Shown: in pieces, positions 9,847 to 19,411 of the stretch
Layout of the letters: every line of letters begins with the position of its first letter
How positions within the stretch are numbered: position 1 is the first letter of the stretch
From: Vibrio kanaloae
GTDB taxonomy: Bacteria > Pseudomonadota > Gammaproteobacteria > Enterobacterales > Vibrionaceae
NCBI RefSeq assembly: GCF_024347535.1
Contig: NZ_AP025497.1
Coordinates: 2,666,001 to 2,730,000, forward strand
Reading direction: 5' to 3'
DNA length: 64,000 bases
Program-made: the position numbers and the translations under genes
The notes under the pieces: model-generated
Databases searched by the model: none
Told to the model about the DNA's origin: nothing
Seen by the model: the letters and a program-made list of their open reading frames with translations, nothing else

Positions 9847-10527
9847 ATGCCAGTAAATACAATTATGGGGTTATTTGCAAAGTCCCCAATTAAACCTTTG
9901 CAGCGTCACGTGGTATGCGTGAACGAATGTTGTTCTCACCTGATTAATTTCTTTGAAGTATCTTCAAAAGGTGATTGGGAAAAAGCATCAGAAATTCGAG
10001 CTCAAATTTCTCACCTTGAGAAAGAAGCTGACGTACTAAAACGTGAAATTCGCCTGAAACTTCCTCGCGGTTTGTTTATGCCAGTTGATCGCACCGATAT
10101 GTTGGAGCTATTAACTCAACAAGACAAACTTGCAAACCTAGCGAAAGACATTGCTGGCCGTGTATATGGTCGCCAACTTGTCATTCCAGCGCCAATGCAA
10201 CAGAACTTCATCGCTTACGTTAAACGTTGCCTAGACGCAGCGAACCAAGCACAAAAAGTAATCAACGAACTAGACGAATTACTTGAAACTGGCTTTAAAG
10301 GCCGTGAAGTAACACTCGTTGCTGAAATGATTCATCAATTAGATGTTATTGAAGATGATACCGACGCGATGCAGATCGAACTACGCCAGCAGCTAATGGC
10401 GATTGAAGGCGATCTGAATCCAGTTGACATCATGTTCTTATACAAGATTCTTGAATGGGTTGGTGGTATTGCAGATCAAGCACAGCGTGTTGGCGCTCGT
10501 CTTGAAGTAATGCTTTCTCGATCTTAA
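9847..10527 (+). CDS. PhoU-like DUF47 / TIGR00153 family protein
   Basis: Helical PhoU-related protein of 226 residues, of the family that sits beside Pit-type phosphate transporters and probably regulates them. The sequence is almost all alpha helix, with the acidic/basic segments EIRAQISHLEKEADVLKREI and RTDMLELLTQQDKLANLAKD, typical of the metal-binding helices in this family. It has no membrane segment. The ATG at 9847 (MPVNTIMGLF) is chosen over 9841 because AGG at 9835 is better spaced for it; the two differ by two residues. The Pit gene follows after 129 bp. Phosphate regulation is inferred from context, not visible in this protein. Confidence 0.88.
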   Translation: MPVNTIMGLFAKSPIKPLQRHVVCVNECCSHLINFFEVSSKGDWEKASEIRAQISHLEKEADVLKREIRLKLPRGLFMPVDRTDMLELLTQQDKLANLAKDIAGRVYGRQLVIPAPMQQNFIAYVKRCLDAANQAQKVINELDELLETGFKGREVTLVAEMIHQLDVIEDDTDAMQIELRQQLMAIEGDLNPVDIMFLYKILEWVGGIADQAQRVGARLEVMLSRS

Positions 10528-10656
10528 ATCATACGTTAACCATATAACGAAGAGCACTTTTTCAACCAAACCACTTATGCGCTGAGTATTTCTCTCGCTG
10601 AGCGGTTTTTTGCGTCTAAATTTGCTCCGCTTGTTATCAAACAACTAGGTATTACG

Positions 10657-11919
10657 ATGGATATCCTTGCTAACTACGGCACTGTCCTGATTATTGTTGC
10701 AGCAGCTTTCGGTTTCTTGATGGCTATTGGTATTGGTGCAAATGACGTTGCGAACGCAATGGGCACCTCAGTAGGCTCTAAAGCTCTAACTGTAAAACAA
10801 GCGATCATTATCGCAATGATCTTTGAGTTCGCAGGTGCTTACCTTGCGGGTGGCGAAGTAACTGACACTATCCGTAAAGGTGTTATCGAAACATCTCTCT
10901 TCGCTCATCAACCGGATGTACTTGTGTACGGTATGATGTCTGCGCTACTGGCTGCTGGTACATGGTTGCTTCTAGCATCATACATGGGCTGGCCAGTATC
11001 AACGACTCACTCTATCATCGGTGCAATCATCGGTTTTGCTTGTGTGTCTGTAGGTACTGAAGCTGTAGACTGGAACAGCGTTCAAGGTATTGTGGGGAGT
11101 TGGATTGTCACACCGTTGATTTCCGGTATCTTTGCCTATCTCATTTTTGTAAGTGCTCAGCGACTGATATTCGATACAGAAAACCCGCTGTTTAACGCTA
11201 AACGTTTTGTACCTGTGTACATGTTCATTACGACAATGGTTATTGCACTTGTAACGATCAAGAAAGGTCTTAAACACGTTGGCCTTCACCTAAGCGGTAC
11301 TGAAGCATGGTTATGGGCGGCAGGTGTTTCTGCTGTCGTCATGGTTGGCGGTTACTTATACATTCAAAAGAAATTTGCTAACCGTGAAGAAGACCATGGC
11401 TTTGCTGGCGTTGAAGGTATCTTCAGCGTACTAATGGTTATCACAGCTTGTGCCATGGCATTCGCACACGGTTCAAACGACGTAGCTAACGCGATTGGTC
11501 CTCTATCTGCGGTTGTTTCAACCGTTGAGCACATGGGTGAAATCTCAGGTAAGAGCACTATCGCATGGTGGATTCTTCCACTCGGTGGTATTGGTATCGT
11601 TGTTGGTCTTGCTACCATGGGTCATAAAGTAATGGCAACGGTTGGTACCGGTATTACAGAACTAACACCTAGCCGTGGCTTTGCCGCTCAACTAGCAACG
11701 GCATGTACGGTTGTACTGGCTTCTGGTACTGGCCTTCCAATTTCAACCACGCAAACATTGGTTGGTGCGGTTTTAGGTGTAGGTTTTGCTCGTGGTATCG
11801 CAGCACTCAACCTAGGCGTTGTGCGTAACATCGTTGCTTCGTGGATTGTAACGCTACCTGCAGGTGCTCTACTTGCTGTTGTATTCTTTTATGCAATTCA
11901 GGCTATGTTTACCATGTAA
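10657..11919 (+). CDS. Inorganic phosphate transporter, PiT family
   Basis: Inner-membrane low-affinity phosphate (metal-phosphate) symporter of 420 residues. The two inverted family signatures are visible: GANDVANAMGTSVGSKALT near residue 27 and GSNDVANAIGPLSAVVST near residue 273. About ten hydrophobic segments surround a central hydrophilic loop (KKFANREEDHGF). PVSTTHSIIGAIIGF and PISTTQTLVGAVLGVGF form the second repeat pair. It follows the DUF47 gene and is probably co-transcribed with it, although an imperfect GC hairpin followed by T6 (about 10567-10613) lies between them. A strong terminator follows at 12011. The symbol pitA is possible but not assigned. Confidence 0.95.
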   Translation: MDILANYGTVLIIVAAAFGFLMAIGIGANDVANAMGTSVGSKALTVKQAIIIAMIFEFAGAYLAGGEVTDTIRKGVIETSLFAHQPDVLVYGMMSALLAAGTWLLLASYMGWPVSTTHSIIGAIIGFACVSVGTEAVDWNSVQGIVGSWIVTPLISGIFAYLIFVSAQRLIFDTENPLFNAKRFVPVYMFITTMVIALVTIKKGLKHVGLHLSGTEAWLWAAGVSAVVMVGGYLYIQKKFANREEDHGFAGVEGIFSVLMVITACAMAFAHGSNDVANAIGPLSAVVSTVEHMGEISGKSTIAWWILPLGGIGIVVGLATMGHKVMATVGTGITELTPSRGFAAQLATACTVVLASGTGLPISTTQTLVGAVLGVGFARGIAALNLGVVRNIVASWIVTLPAGALLAVVFFYAIQAMFTM

Positions 11920-12010
11920 TAGCCCTTGCGCTAGTAAGCACTAGCGTCAGAAAACGGTAAGTTTCAGTAATGATATGTAAATGTCATGTCATTATTGACT
12001 CAAACGCACA

Positions 12011-12040
12011 GAAAGGGAGGCTTTGCCTCCCTTCTTTGTT
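12011..12040 (+). terminator. Terminator after the Pit transporter gene
   Basis: AAGGGAGGC and GCCTCCCTT form a 9-bp stem with a TTT loop, followed by CTTTGTT. It ends the DUF47-Pit unit. Confidence 0.85.
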
Positions 12041-12124
12041 GCACCACATAAAAAAACTAAATATCATTTGCTGATTGAGGCAGACTCATACGCCTACCCA
12101 ATTTGAATCGTTAAGGGATTTACT

Positions 12125-12736
12125 GTGAAAAAACTGATTAGCTTAGTTTTGTTCGCAATGCTTGCGGCTCCAGCTGCCTTTGCACAAGACCGTTATATTG
12201 CTGACAAACTGTTTACTTATATGCATTCTGGCCCAAACAATACTTACCGTATTATCGGTAGTGTTGATGCTGGTGAAAAGATTACATATCTACAAACAAA
12301 CAAGAGCACGGGTTACACTCAGATCCAAGATAACCGTGGCCGTAAAGGTTGGGTTGAGAGTAAGTTTGTAAGCACTCAAGAAAGTATGGCACTGCGCATG
12401 CCGAAACTAGAGAAAGAGTTAACAGAGGTAAAGGGCAAACTAGCCAATGCACGCCAAAGTGCTGACAGTGAAAAAGCAGGTCTAGCCAGCTCTCTAGAGT
12501 CTCGTAACAAGCAAATTGCTGAACTTGAGCAAAACTACAGCGAGATTAGCCAACAGCTCACGAGCTCTCAAACAGAAAACCGTGAACTGCGTGCTAAACT
12601 AGATACTCAGAAAGATGACCTATTGTTGAAGTACTTCATGTACGGTGGTGGTGTTGCTGGTGTTGGTTTACTTCTTGGCCTTATCCTGCCACACATTATG
12701 CCTCGTCGCAGAAAGTCGCCAAACGGTTGGGCGTAA
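12125..12736 (+). CDS. SH3 and membrane-anchor protein (YgiM / TIGR04211 type)
   Basis: Exported envelope protein of 203 residues and unknown precise function. A signal peptide (about 1-20, cleaved after AFA) leads into a bacterial SH3 domain (about 22-85), with the GWVESKFVS end typical of SH3b. A charged coiled coil follows (about 95-165: KELTEVKGKLANARQS, NKQIAELEQNYSEISQQL), then one C-terminal membrane helix (about 172-192) and a basic cytoplasmic tail PRRRKSPNG. So the SH3 domain should face the periplasm, perhaps touching peptidoglycan. ATG start. The gene stands alone with its own terminator. The fold is clear; the function is not. Confidence 0.88.
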   Translation: MKKLISLVLFAMLAAPAAFAQDRYIADKLFTYMHSGPNNTYRIIGSVDAGEKITYLQTNKSTGYTQIQDNRGRKGWVESKFVSTQESMALRMPKLEKELTEVKGKLANARQSADSEKAGLASSLESRNKQIAELEQNYSEISQQLTSSQTENRELRAKLDTQKDDLLLKYFMYGGGVAGVGLLLGLILPHIMPRRRKSPNGWA

Positions 12737-12781
12737 GCTTATCGTTTTGTGTCAAGTACAGTGAACTCAGTATCAAATATC

Positions 12782-12810
12782 AAAAAGGAGCACCGCGGGG
12801 CTCCTTTTTA
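12782..12810. terminator. Convergent terminator, ygiM-type gene / gspB
   Basis: AAAAAGGAGC and GCTCCTTTTT form a 10-bp stem with an 8-nt GC loop. It serves the plus-strand SH3 gene and, through the symmetric A/T tracts, probably also gspB. Confidence 0.88.
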
Positions 12811-12856
12811 TTTGCCTGTAACTTTGGTCATCAACTCAAACAATCTCGCTTTTCCA

Positions 12857-13804
12857 CTAGCCTTGCCATTCGTACAGGGCTGGGATCTCTATCTTCTGCT
12901 GGTTGAACTCAATAATCACCGATTGGGGCTTAACCTCTAACAACTGAATCTCTTGTCCTATCCACTCCCCTTGAGCCACTTCTTGGCCATTCACTTTGAC
13001 CCAGCGTTTGGTTTCACTACTCGAGTACATATGAGTTTGTAGGTCTAACTTAGGCAACACTCCAGATAAGCTATTGGTATGCGTTTCCAACTCAATGACC
13101 TGAGACCCCGTTTTCCCTGCGGGTCTAGAATCCATCGGCTCAGGCGCGCTTTGTTGCTCGCCCATGATGGATTCAAGCTTCAATGCCAATTCAGGAGGTA
13201 ACTCACTGAAGTCTAACCCTTTCAGCAAGTCACTATCCGATTGCAACTCGTTACTCTCACCGGTCATACTTGACTGAACCGTTGGTTGAGCACGACCTGA
13301 CTCAGCACTGGCTGTTGTTTGCGTTGTGCTATTAGTATTGGCCATCACTACTGCTGTGTCAGCTGCGACATTGGTACTTTCAAGCTCAATCTGCGCATAC
13401 ACTTCTTGGCGAGGTAATACTTTTAACGTTTTACTTGTCGGCGCTACACGAACAGCAAACAACGCTTCATCAGCTTCCACCGCTGTAGCTTCAGTCTGTG
13501 TTCTGGTTTCAATCCTTTGAGTTTCAAGCTCAGGCTGAGTCTTTGACTCTGGTTGCACGAGACTGACGGGTTGATTGGCCAACACCTGTTGTTGGCTATA
13601 CGATTGATAAGCCAGAACGCCACCCACCAACAAAGAAGGAACCAAGGTTAAGAGCAACCCCATCGCTAACGATGAACCTCGTTTGTTGCTAACCCCTTTT
13701 GCAGAATTAGGAACATGATGATTCTGGTAGCCTTTGAAGGCGGGTTTATTAATAGAAGATTGTTTGTGAGACGACGGTTTAAGTTCGTGCATAATACGTG
13801 ACAT
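12857..13804 (-). CDS. gspB: General secretion pathway protein GspB (ExeB)
   Basis: Partner of ExeA in inserting the type II secretion secretin through peptidoglycan. The 315 residues comprise a cytoplasmic N terminus, one membrane helix (about 46-66, MGLLLTLVPSLLVGGVLAY), a long Thr/Ser/Glu-rich periplasmic linker, and a C-terminal GspB domain (about 255-312) with WVKVNGQEVAQGEWIG and VIIEFNQQKIEIPA. Its ATG overlaps the exeA stop by one base (TAATG), so translation is coupled and the two proteins are made together. The secretin and pseudopilin genes are not in this window; in vibrios they form a separate eps cluster. The low-complexity linker is normal for the family. Confidence 0.92.
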   Translation of the reverse strand: MSRIMHELKPSSHKQSSINKPAFKGYQNHHVPNSAKGVSNKRGSSLAMGLLLTLVPSLLVGGVLAYQSYSQQQVLANQPVSLVQPESKTQPELETQRIETRTQTEATAVEADEALFAVRVAPTSKTLKVLPRQEVYAQIELESTNVAADTAVVMANTNSTTQTTASAESGRAQPTVQSSMTGESNELQSDSDLLKGLDFSELPPELALKLESIMGEQQSAPEPMDSRPAGKTGSQVIELETHTNSLSGVLPKLDLQTHMYSSSETKRWVKVNGQEVAQGEWIGQEIQLLEVKPQSVIIEFNQQKIEIPALYEWQG

Positions 13805-15474
13805 TAGCTTTCGCCCCCTTCTAGTGACATCAACTTGGGAGAGTCAAGTTGAGCTAATCTTTGTAATCTTGTTAACGTCTGTTTTCCAGCGATGCCGTCT
13901 ACAGATATCCCCTGCCAAGTCTGAAAAGCTTCAACTTTCATTTTTAACTCATCGTCGAACACATCACTGCCAGAGACACCTTCACCCAATACTTCAGACA
14001 GTAACAGATCAAGCAACGCAATCGCCTCACCTCGATGGCCTTGTTTAAGCATCTCTCTTAGCGGCTGTTTCCAAATCGCGACATAATCGCCTTGCCAAAT
14101 TTTCTCTAAGGATTGCTTCGGCATCACCAAGAGCTTTTCATTCACCAGTAACTCGACAGAATCCTCAGACACACCATACAGCACAGCAAACACTGGCTTT
14201 TGGTCTATGTCGAGATTAAGTACCACAGGTACACTAAGTTCTAACAATGTATCTAAATTGGCCTGCTGCTGCTCGCACACAAAGACACTTTGTGGCTCAC
14301 TTAAGCACAAACCATCTCGCAGGGAAGATTGATACCCCCACAGGGTATAAAGATCCTGAATAGCAAGAGATCGGTTAGTTCCCAGCATCAAGTGCTGCTG
14401 AATGTGTTTGGGTAATTCAAACTTAGAAGGTTCAGGCTCAACGACTAATTTAGGAGCCTCTGCTAACAAAGAGCGCTGAGCTTCTACAGATACTGGAAGT
14501 TGTGCTTCGTTGGAACTTTTAGGCGGTAACCATGAATCTATGTATGCTGGGGCAAAGTTAAACGTCGCTACCGCGAGGCCAACACTTAACGTGGCAATTC
14601 CTACGTATTGAAATAATTTAGCTGCTACGTGGGTGACTCGAGGGCTTTCAACATGATACACCTCAGCTTGAAAAGCCATAATCTGCTGACAAGCTCGGTT
14701 AACCGTCTCATTTGAGGGCGTTTGCTCACCATCATGGAAAGCTAACTGCAGTGCTTTATCACACACCAAGTTAATCAACCTTGGAATACCATGAGTATAT
14801 TGGGCGATCAGCTTGATAGAACGGTTGGAAAACAACATCTGCTCACCACCCGCGGTTTCCAAACGAAACGCGATGTACTTACCCGTTTCTTCAGTATTAA
14901 GAGGCAGTAAGTGATAACGACCAGTAATGCGCTGAGCAAGCTGACGCAATTGCGTGGTCTGTAGATGTTGCTGCAATTCCGGTTGGCCAACCAACAGCAC
15001 TTTTAACAACTTGCGACTGTCGGTTTCCAAATTGGTTAGAAGGCGTAACTGCTCCAACACATCGGCAGCGAGGTGCTGAGCTTCATCAATGACCAATAAG
15101 GTTTGAATACCGTCTGCATGGCTATCAAGCAGAAAATGATGAATCGCCTGACTCAGTTGCTTGAGCGATGCTTGTTCAGGGTATTCCACCTCAAACTCAT
15201 CACAGATAGCTTCAAGCAAATCGGTATTCGAAAACGTAGGGTTGAGTATAAGGCCTGCTTGAGTCTGATTATCGAGTGAAGACAACATCGCTTTAGCGAC
15301 CGTTGTTTTACCAGTACCAACTTCACCAGTAAGCATTGCAAAGCCCCCCCCCTCGCCTAAACCGGCTTGTAGGTTCTGCATCGCCTCTTGGTGGCGCTGA
15401 CTCAAAAACAAATAGCGAGAATTTGGTACAATCGAAAATGGCATCTCAACGAAGCCAAAATATTCCTTATACAT
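13804..15474 (-). CDS. exeA: Type II secretion assembly ATPase ExeA (GspA)
   Basis: AAA+ ATPase that binds peptidoglycan and helps place the secretin. The 556 residues begin at ATG 15474 (MYKEYFGFVEMPFSIVPN), which has AGGG upstream; the frame is open further but the family starts here. Walker A GEVGTGKT is at 50-57 and Walker B TLLVIDEAQHLA near 133. One membrane helix lies near 286-308. A periplasmic C39-peptidase-like region and a peptidoglycan-binding domain (FDDELKMKVEAFQTWQG...VDGIAGKQTLTRLQ, about 500-545) follow. An uninterrupted G9 tract (coding strand, 15344-15352) encodes residues 41-44, just before Walker A. A slip there would destroy the protein and uncouple gspB. Confidence 0.94.
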   Translation of the reverse strand: MYKEYFGFVEMPFSIVPNSRYLFLSQRHQEAMQNLQAGLGEGGGFAMLTGEVGTGKTTVAKAMLSSLDNQTQAGLILNPTFSNTDLLEAICDEFEVEYPEQASLKQLSQAIHHFLLDSHADGIQTLLVIDEAQHLAADVLEQLRLLTNLETDSRKLLKVLLVGQPELQQHLQTTQLRQLAQRITGRYHLLPLNTEETGKYIAFRLETAGGEQMLFSNRSIKLIAQYTHGIPRLINLVCDKALQLAFHDGEQTPSNETVNRACQQIMAFQAEVYHVESPRVTHVAAKLFQYVGIATLSVGLAVATFNFAPAYIDSWLPPKSSNEAQLPVSVEAQRSLLAEAPKLVVEPEPSKFELPKHIQQHLMLGTNRSLAIQDLYTLWGYQSSLRDGLCLSEPQSVFVCEQQQANLDTLLELSVPVVLNLDIDQKPVFAVLYGVSEDSVELLVNEKLLVMPKQSLEKIWQGDYVAIWKQPLREMLKQGHRGEAIALLDLLLSEVLGEGVSGSDVFDDELKMKVEAFQTWQGISVDGIAGKQTLTRLQRLAQLDSPKLMSLEGGES

Positions 15475-15558
15475 GTGCTGCCCTATAATTACGATTAATG
15501 GAAAGTACCATTGCTTGCCGTAAAGTCCAGCAGTGATAAAACATTTCGAGGTGATAAG

Positions 15559-16827
15559 TTGCAAATATACGATAGCCTACCAAAAGGTAATGGCCTACAA
15601 CGCTATCTTGTCGGTGGAGCAGTGCGCGATAAACTGCTTAATATTGACAGTTATGATAGAGATTGGGTCGTGGTAGGAAGTACCCCTCAAGAGATGAAAA
15701 GCCTTGGTTTCTCGGCTGTAGGTAAAGACTTCCCCGTATTCCTGCATCCAAAAACTAAAGAAGAACACGCACTGGCTCGTACCGAAAGAAAGTCAGGCTC
15801 TGGTTACACCGGCTTCGAATGTTACTTTGCCCCAGACGTAAGCCTAGAAGAAGATCTGATGCGTCGAGATCTGACGATCAACGCCATCGCTCAAGATGAC
15901 AAAGGCCAGCTTTACGATCCTTACCACGGCCAACAAGATCTCTCAAATCGCATTTTAAGACATGTTTCCGATGCTTTTGTTGAAGACCCGCTTCGTGTGC
16001 TGCGTGTTGCGCGTTTCGCTGCCAAACTTCACCACCTCAACTTTACAGTCGCACCTGAAACCATGGTGATGATGAGTGAGATCGTGCAATCTGGTGAACT
16101 GGCACACCTTACCGCAGAGCGAGTTTGGCAAGAGTGGCACAAATCACTCAGTACACCACACCCTGAAGTGTTCCTCTCGGTTTTAAGAGAGTGCGGTGCA
16201 TTAGCGGTCGTTCTTCCAGAAATTGATGCCTTGTTTGGTGTACCTCAACCTGAAAAGTGGCACCCAGAAATCGACACGGGGATTCACACTCTGATGGTGG
16301 CTCAGCAAGCTGCGCTATTAAGCCCATCGTTACCCGTGCGTTTTGCCGCTCAAGTGCATGATTTAGGTAAAGGTATTACGCCAGAAAGCGAGTGGCCAAG
16401 CCACAAAATGCACTGTCATACTGGCTTGAAGATCATTAAGAAGCTATGTGACAGAGTAAGAGTGCCTAATGAATTTAGAGATCTCGCACTGTTAGTCTGT
16501 GAGCAACACTCTAATATTCACCGTGCGGGTGAACTCAAACCGACGACCTTTCTCAAGGTTCTCAACAAGTTTGATGTTTGGCGCAAGCCTGAGAGGCTCA
16601 ACGACATATTGCTTTGCTGCCAAGCCGACCATGCTGGTCGTAAAGGATTAGAAGATCAGCCTTATCCTCAGAAAGCGCGTTTTGAGGCAGCTTATCAAGC
16701 CGCGTTACAAGTCCAAGTTAAAGCGATTATTGCCGATGGTTTTCAAGGTAAAGATATTCGAGAAGAGCAAGAGAAGCGCAGAGCTGCCGCGATTGAAAAC
16801 GCCCTATCAGAACTTGCATATCATTGA
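15559..16827 (+). CDS. cca: CCA-adding tRNA nucleotidyltransferase
   Basis: Adds or repairs the 3'-CCA of tRNAs. The class II motifs are visible: [12 protein letters not shown], then [13 protein letters not shown], the basic [15 protein letters not shown] and [14 protein letters not shown]-terminal HD phosphohydrolase domain follows ([19 protein letters not shown]). I chose the TTG at 15559 because GAGGTGA sits 4 nt upstream; the frame extends to another TTG at 15511. The protein is then 422 residues. Between the usual start MQIY and YLVGG there are about 12 extra residues ([12 protein letters not shown]) compared with E. coli Cca as I recall it. exeA is divergent, with 84 bp between starts. 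Confidence 0.93.
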   Translation: MQIYDSLPKGNGLQRYLVGGAVRDKLLNIDSYDRDWVVVGSTPQEMKSLGFSAVGKDFPVFLHPKTKEEHALARTERKSGSGYTGFECYFAPDVSLEEDLMRRDLTINAIAQDDKGQLYDPYHGQQDLSNRILRHVSDAFVEDPLRVLRVARFAAKLHHLNFTVAPETMVMMSEIVQSGELAHLTAERVWQEWHKSLSTPHPEVFLSVLRECGALAVVLPEIDALFGVPQPEKWHPEIDTGIHTLMVAQQAALLSPSLPVRFAAQVHDLGKGITPESEWPSHKMHCHTGLKIIKKLCDRVRVPNEFRDLALLVCEQHSNIHRAGELKPTTFLKVLNKFDVWRKPERLNDILLCCQADHAGRKGLEDQPYPQKARFEAAYQAALQVQVKAIIADGFQGKDIREEQEKRRAAAIENALSELAYH

Positions 16828-16854
16828 ACTTCATAACGCTGATTACCATGCATT

Positions 16855-16882
16855 AAAAAACCCGCGACTAAGCGGGTTTTTT
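16855..16882. terminator. Bidirectional terminator, cca / uppP
   Basis: AAAAAACCCGC and GCGGGTTTTTT form an 11-bp stem with loop GACTAA between convergent genes. Symmetric A/T tracts suit both strands. Confidence 0.9.
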
Positions 16883-16927
16883 CGTTTCAATCTTTAGGAC
16901 GCAACATTTGCCTACGTAAGTCGAGTG

Positions 16928-17731
16928 CTACTGCATCATTAAGAAAGCAAACAGACCAAAACCGAGAATCAAGCGGTAGATAACAAACGGTGTCATGCCC
17001 ATCCGCGAAATAAGCTTCAAGAAAAAGTAAATGCAGATATAAGCACTAATAAAAGAAACCGCGATACCCGTAAGCAAAGTACCTACATGGATTGGATCAC
17101 CACTCGTCACCAGCTTTAGACCTAAGTAACCACCAGCCAAAGTGATGATTGGAATAGACATTAAGAATGAGAATCGAGCCGCGGCTTCACGAGTAAAACC
17201 AAGATAAAGTGCCGCGGTAATTGTCGCACCAGAACGCGATGTCCCCGGAATGATCGCCATTGCCTGAGCGAGGCCAATAAACAACGCTTTTTTCCAACCG
17301 GCTTGATATTCGTCATCACGCAGACTTGAGTTTTTATCGACCCACCATAGCAACAGACCAAAGACAATTGTGGTCGTGGCAATGACCCACGCACTGCGTA
17401 AATAAAGCTCGACAATATCTTTCATCAGCAGGCCAAAGATACAGGCTGGAATCGTCGCGAGAATGATCATCCACGCCAATTTTGCTTCCTTACTGCGATC
17501 CCCCTTAAATACCGAGCCAAAGAAAGCACTCAAAAGAGACACAACTTCTTTGCGGAAATAGATCACCACAGCCGCCAAAGTACCGACATGGACAGCGACA
17601 TCAAAAGCCAAGCCTTGATCTTCCCAGCCTAATACAGCCGAAGGAAGGATTAAGTGTGCGGAACTGGAAATAGGTAGAAATTCAGTAAAGCCTTGTACCA
17701 ACGCCAACATAAACGCTTCAAAATAACTCAT
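16928..17731 (-). CDS. uppP: Undecaprenyl-diphosphatase UppP (BacA)
   Basis: Integral membrane phosphatase that recycles undecaprenyl pyrophosphate to the monophosphate carrier used for cell-wall and polysaccharide synthesis; its loss sensitises cells to bacitracin. The 267-residue length is normal. Signature 1, [18 protein letters not shown], is at about 11-28; signature 2, [17 protein letters not shown], is near 160-176. About eight hydrophobic segments are visible. ATG start at 17731. folK lies 14 bp upstream on the same strand, so it forms the end of a folB-folK-uppP transcript. Confidence 0.96.
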   Translation of the reverse strand: MSYFEAFMLALVQGFTEFLPISSSAHLILPSAVLGWEDQGLAFDVAVHVGTLAAVVIYFRKEVVSLLSAFFGSVFKGDRSKEAKLAWMIILATIPACIFGLLMKDIVELYLRSAWVIATTTIVFGLLLWWVDKNSSLRDDEYQAGWKKALFIGLAQAMAIIPGTSRSGATITAALYLGFTREAAARFSFLMSIPIITLAGGYLGLKLVTSGDPIHVGTLLTGIAVSFISAYICIYFFLKLISRMGMTPFVIYRLILGFGLFAFLMMQ

Positions 17732-17745
17732 TACTTACCTTAAAA

Positions 17746-18228
17746 TTATAATTTTATATTTACGACAGAGAGCGAGTCTAATTGCTGCATCTTCTGCCAT
17801 ATTTCACGGACAGTTCTTCCGTCTTGCGGGATCACTCTCGCAGGACAGAGATCATAAAGTGGTTGTGTTACAAAAGGGTATTTATAGATATCACTGCGTG
17901 GTAATTCTGGATCACTCTCAGAAACCACCTCTCCAAACAGCACAATATCAAGGTCGAGCTTTCGATCTTGAAGTTTATGCGCATCTTGAGAACGACCCCA
18001 TTTAAACTCAATTTTACGCAGTTGCTGTGAAAATTCAGTCAATGAGAGTGATGTGTCGAGTTCTATCACAAAGTTATAAAACGAGTGGCTATTAAAACCG
18101 ACAGGCTCGCAGTGATAGATTTTAGAGCATTTAAGGTTAGTCCCTAACGATTGAAGCTCTGTCCATGCCACCCTTGCATGCTTGTCGCGGTCTATGTTCG
18201 TGCCAACACCAACATAGGCTATTGTCAT
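17746..18228 (-). CDS. folK: 6-hydroxymethyl-7,8-dihydropterin pyrophosphokinase FolK
   Basis: Folate synthesis enzyme that transfers pyrophosphate from ATP to hydroxymethyl-dihydropterin. Its 160 residues include GVGTNIDRD near the N terminus, EFKWGRSQDAHKLQDRKLDLDIVLF (the Arg/Asp catalytic loop with DLDI) and the PFVTQPLYDLCP region. Its ATG overlaps the folB stop in an ATGA arrangement, so the two successive folate enzymes are translationally coupled. It is somewhat divergent from E. coli FolK, but the HPPK signature is intact. uppP follows after 14 bp. Confidence 0.93.
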   Translation of the reverse strand: MTIAYVGVGTNIDRDKHARVAWTELQSLGTNLKCSKIYHCEPVGFNSHSFYNFVIELDTSLSLTEFSQQLRKIEFKWGRSQDAHKLQDRKLDLDIVLFGEVVSESDPELPRSDIYKYPFVTQPLYDLCPARVIPQDGRTVREIWQKMQQLDSLSVVNIKL

Positions 18229-18584
18229 GCCTGACCTCTTTCGATGATCACGCCAACGGCTTTTGCTTGTGGTACCGCGCCAGGCTTCGCTAAACGAATC
18301 TTAATCCAAGGCACTGAAAATTGAGTCATAATTAATTCAGCGACTTCTTCTGCTACACGTTCAACCAATAGGAATCGGCCATTAGCAATATGTTCAAGTA
18401 CGGCCGTGCTCACTGTCGAGTAGTCCAAAGCATCAACCACATCATCACTCTTGCCAGCTGGGCGGTTGTCATGAGCCATTTCAATATCGAGCACAAGTTT
18501 TTGTTTAATCTCTTGCTCCCAATCGTAAACACCGATCGTTGTAATTACTTCTAGCTGTTCAATGAAAACTTTATCCAGTGCCAT
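18225..18584 (-). CDS. folB: Dihydroneopterin aldolase FolB
   Basis: Converts dihydroneopterin to hydroxymethyl-dihydropterin in folate synthesis. The protein has 119 residues from ATG 18584 (MALDKVFIEQLEVITTIGVYDWE), which follows AAGGA at proper spacing; the upstream extension to 18614 has no family match. The substrate-binding E (in VYDWEQEIKQ), the DYSTVS motif and the active-site lysine region (KIRLAKPGAVPQAKAVGV) are present. First gene of folB-folK-uppP, divergent from plsY with 138 bp between starts. Confidence 0.94.
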   Translation of the reverse strand: MALDKVFIEQLEVITTIGVYDWEQEIKQKLVLDIEMAHDNRPAGKSDDVVDALDYSTVSTAVLEHIANGRFLLVERVAEEVAELIMTQFSVPWIKIRLAKPGAVPQAKAVGVIIERGQA

Positions 18585-18722
18585 GACTTGTCCTTTTAGA
18601 GGTCGGATACCCATATTGGGGAAAAAAACGTATTATTAGCGTAATTCCAGATATGATACCAATTACTCTTAGATTGAGCATTATTTTCCCACCGTTAAGC
18701 TTATAACCGTTTAAGGAAAGAC

Positions 18723-19319
18723 ATGACCCCATTGGCACTAATCATGATCATTGCAGCCTATTTGCTAGGCTCAATCTCTAGTGCGGTCTTGATATGCCGA
18801 GTCTTAAGGCTCCCAGATCCAAGAACTGTGGGATCGAATAACCCCGGAGCAACCAATGTGTTACGTGTAGGAGGCAAAGGTGCCGCGGCATCAGTACTAC
18901 TCTGTGACATGCTTAAAGGCACTATCCCCGTCTGGCTTGGTTACTATCTCAAGATCGATCCGATCATTTTAGGAGTTGTGGCTATTGCGGCATGCCTTGG
19001 TCATATGTACCCAATATTCTTCCACTTTAAAGGTGGTAAAGGCGTCGCAACGGCACTCGGAGCCATCGCCCCAATTGGATTCGATCTAACGGGAATGATC
19101 ATGGCGACTTGGTTAGTGATGGCGTTTTTGTTTCGCTATTCTTCTTTAGCAGCAATAGTCACTGTGCTACTTGCCCCATTTTACGCTTGGTTAGTCAAAC
19201 CTCAATATACGCTGCCAGTTGCCATGCTATGTTGCTTGATCGTACTGCGTCATCACCAGAATATCCGTCGCCTACTTGATGGCAGTGAACCAAAAATTGG
19301 ACAAAAAAAATCGACTTAA
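18723..19319 (+). CDS. plsY: Glycerol-3-phosphate acyltransferase PlsY
   Basis: Inner-membrane acyltransferase using acyl-phosphate to make lysophosphatidic acid, the first step of phospholipid synthesis. It has 198 residues and about five hydrophobic helices. Three family motifs are visible: [16 protein letters not shown] near residue 37, [21 protein letters not shown] (split across helices near 95-115), and the later conserved loop. The C-terminal tail [15 protein letters not shown] is basic. ATG start at 18723. It stands alone, divergent from folB, an order found in many gammaproteobacteria. Short convergent spacing (92 bp) to the hydrolase shows no clear terminator. Confidence 0.95.
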   Translation: MTPLALIMIIAAYLLGSISSAVLICRVLRLPDPRTVGSNNPGATNVLRVGGKGAAASVLLCDMLKGTIPVWLGYYLKIDPIILGVVAIAACLGHMYPIFFHFKGGKGVATALGAIAPIGFDLTGMIMATWLVMAFLFRYSSLAAIVTVLLAPFYAWLVKPQYTLPVAMLCCLIVLRHHQNIRRLLDGSEPKIGQKKST

Positions 19320-19411
19320 ACCGTTCTATATGTCTAGCCGAAGCAAGCAGAAGAAACAAGTGTAAGTCGAACAAAGTTACAGCCAAGTAATGATACTCGA
19401 CTCTGAATAGA

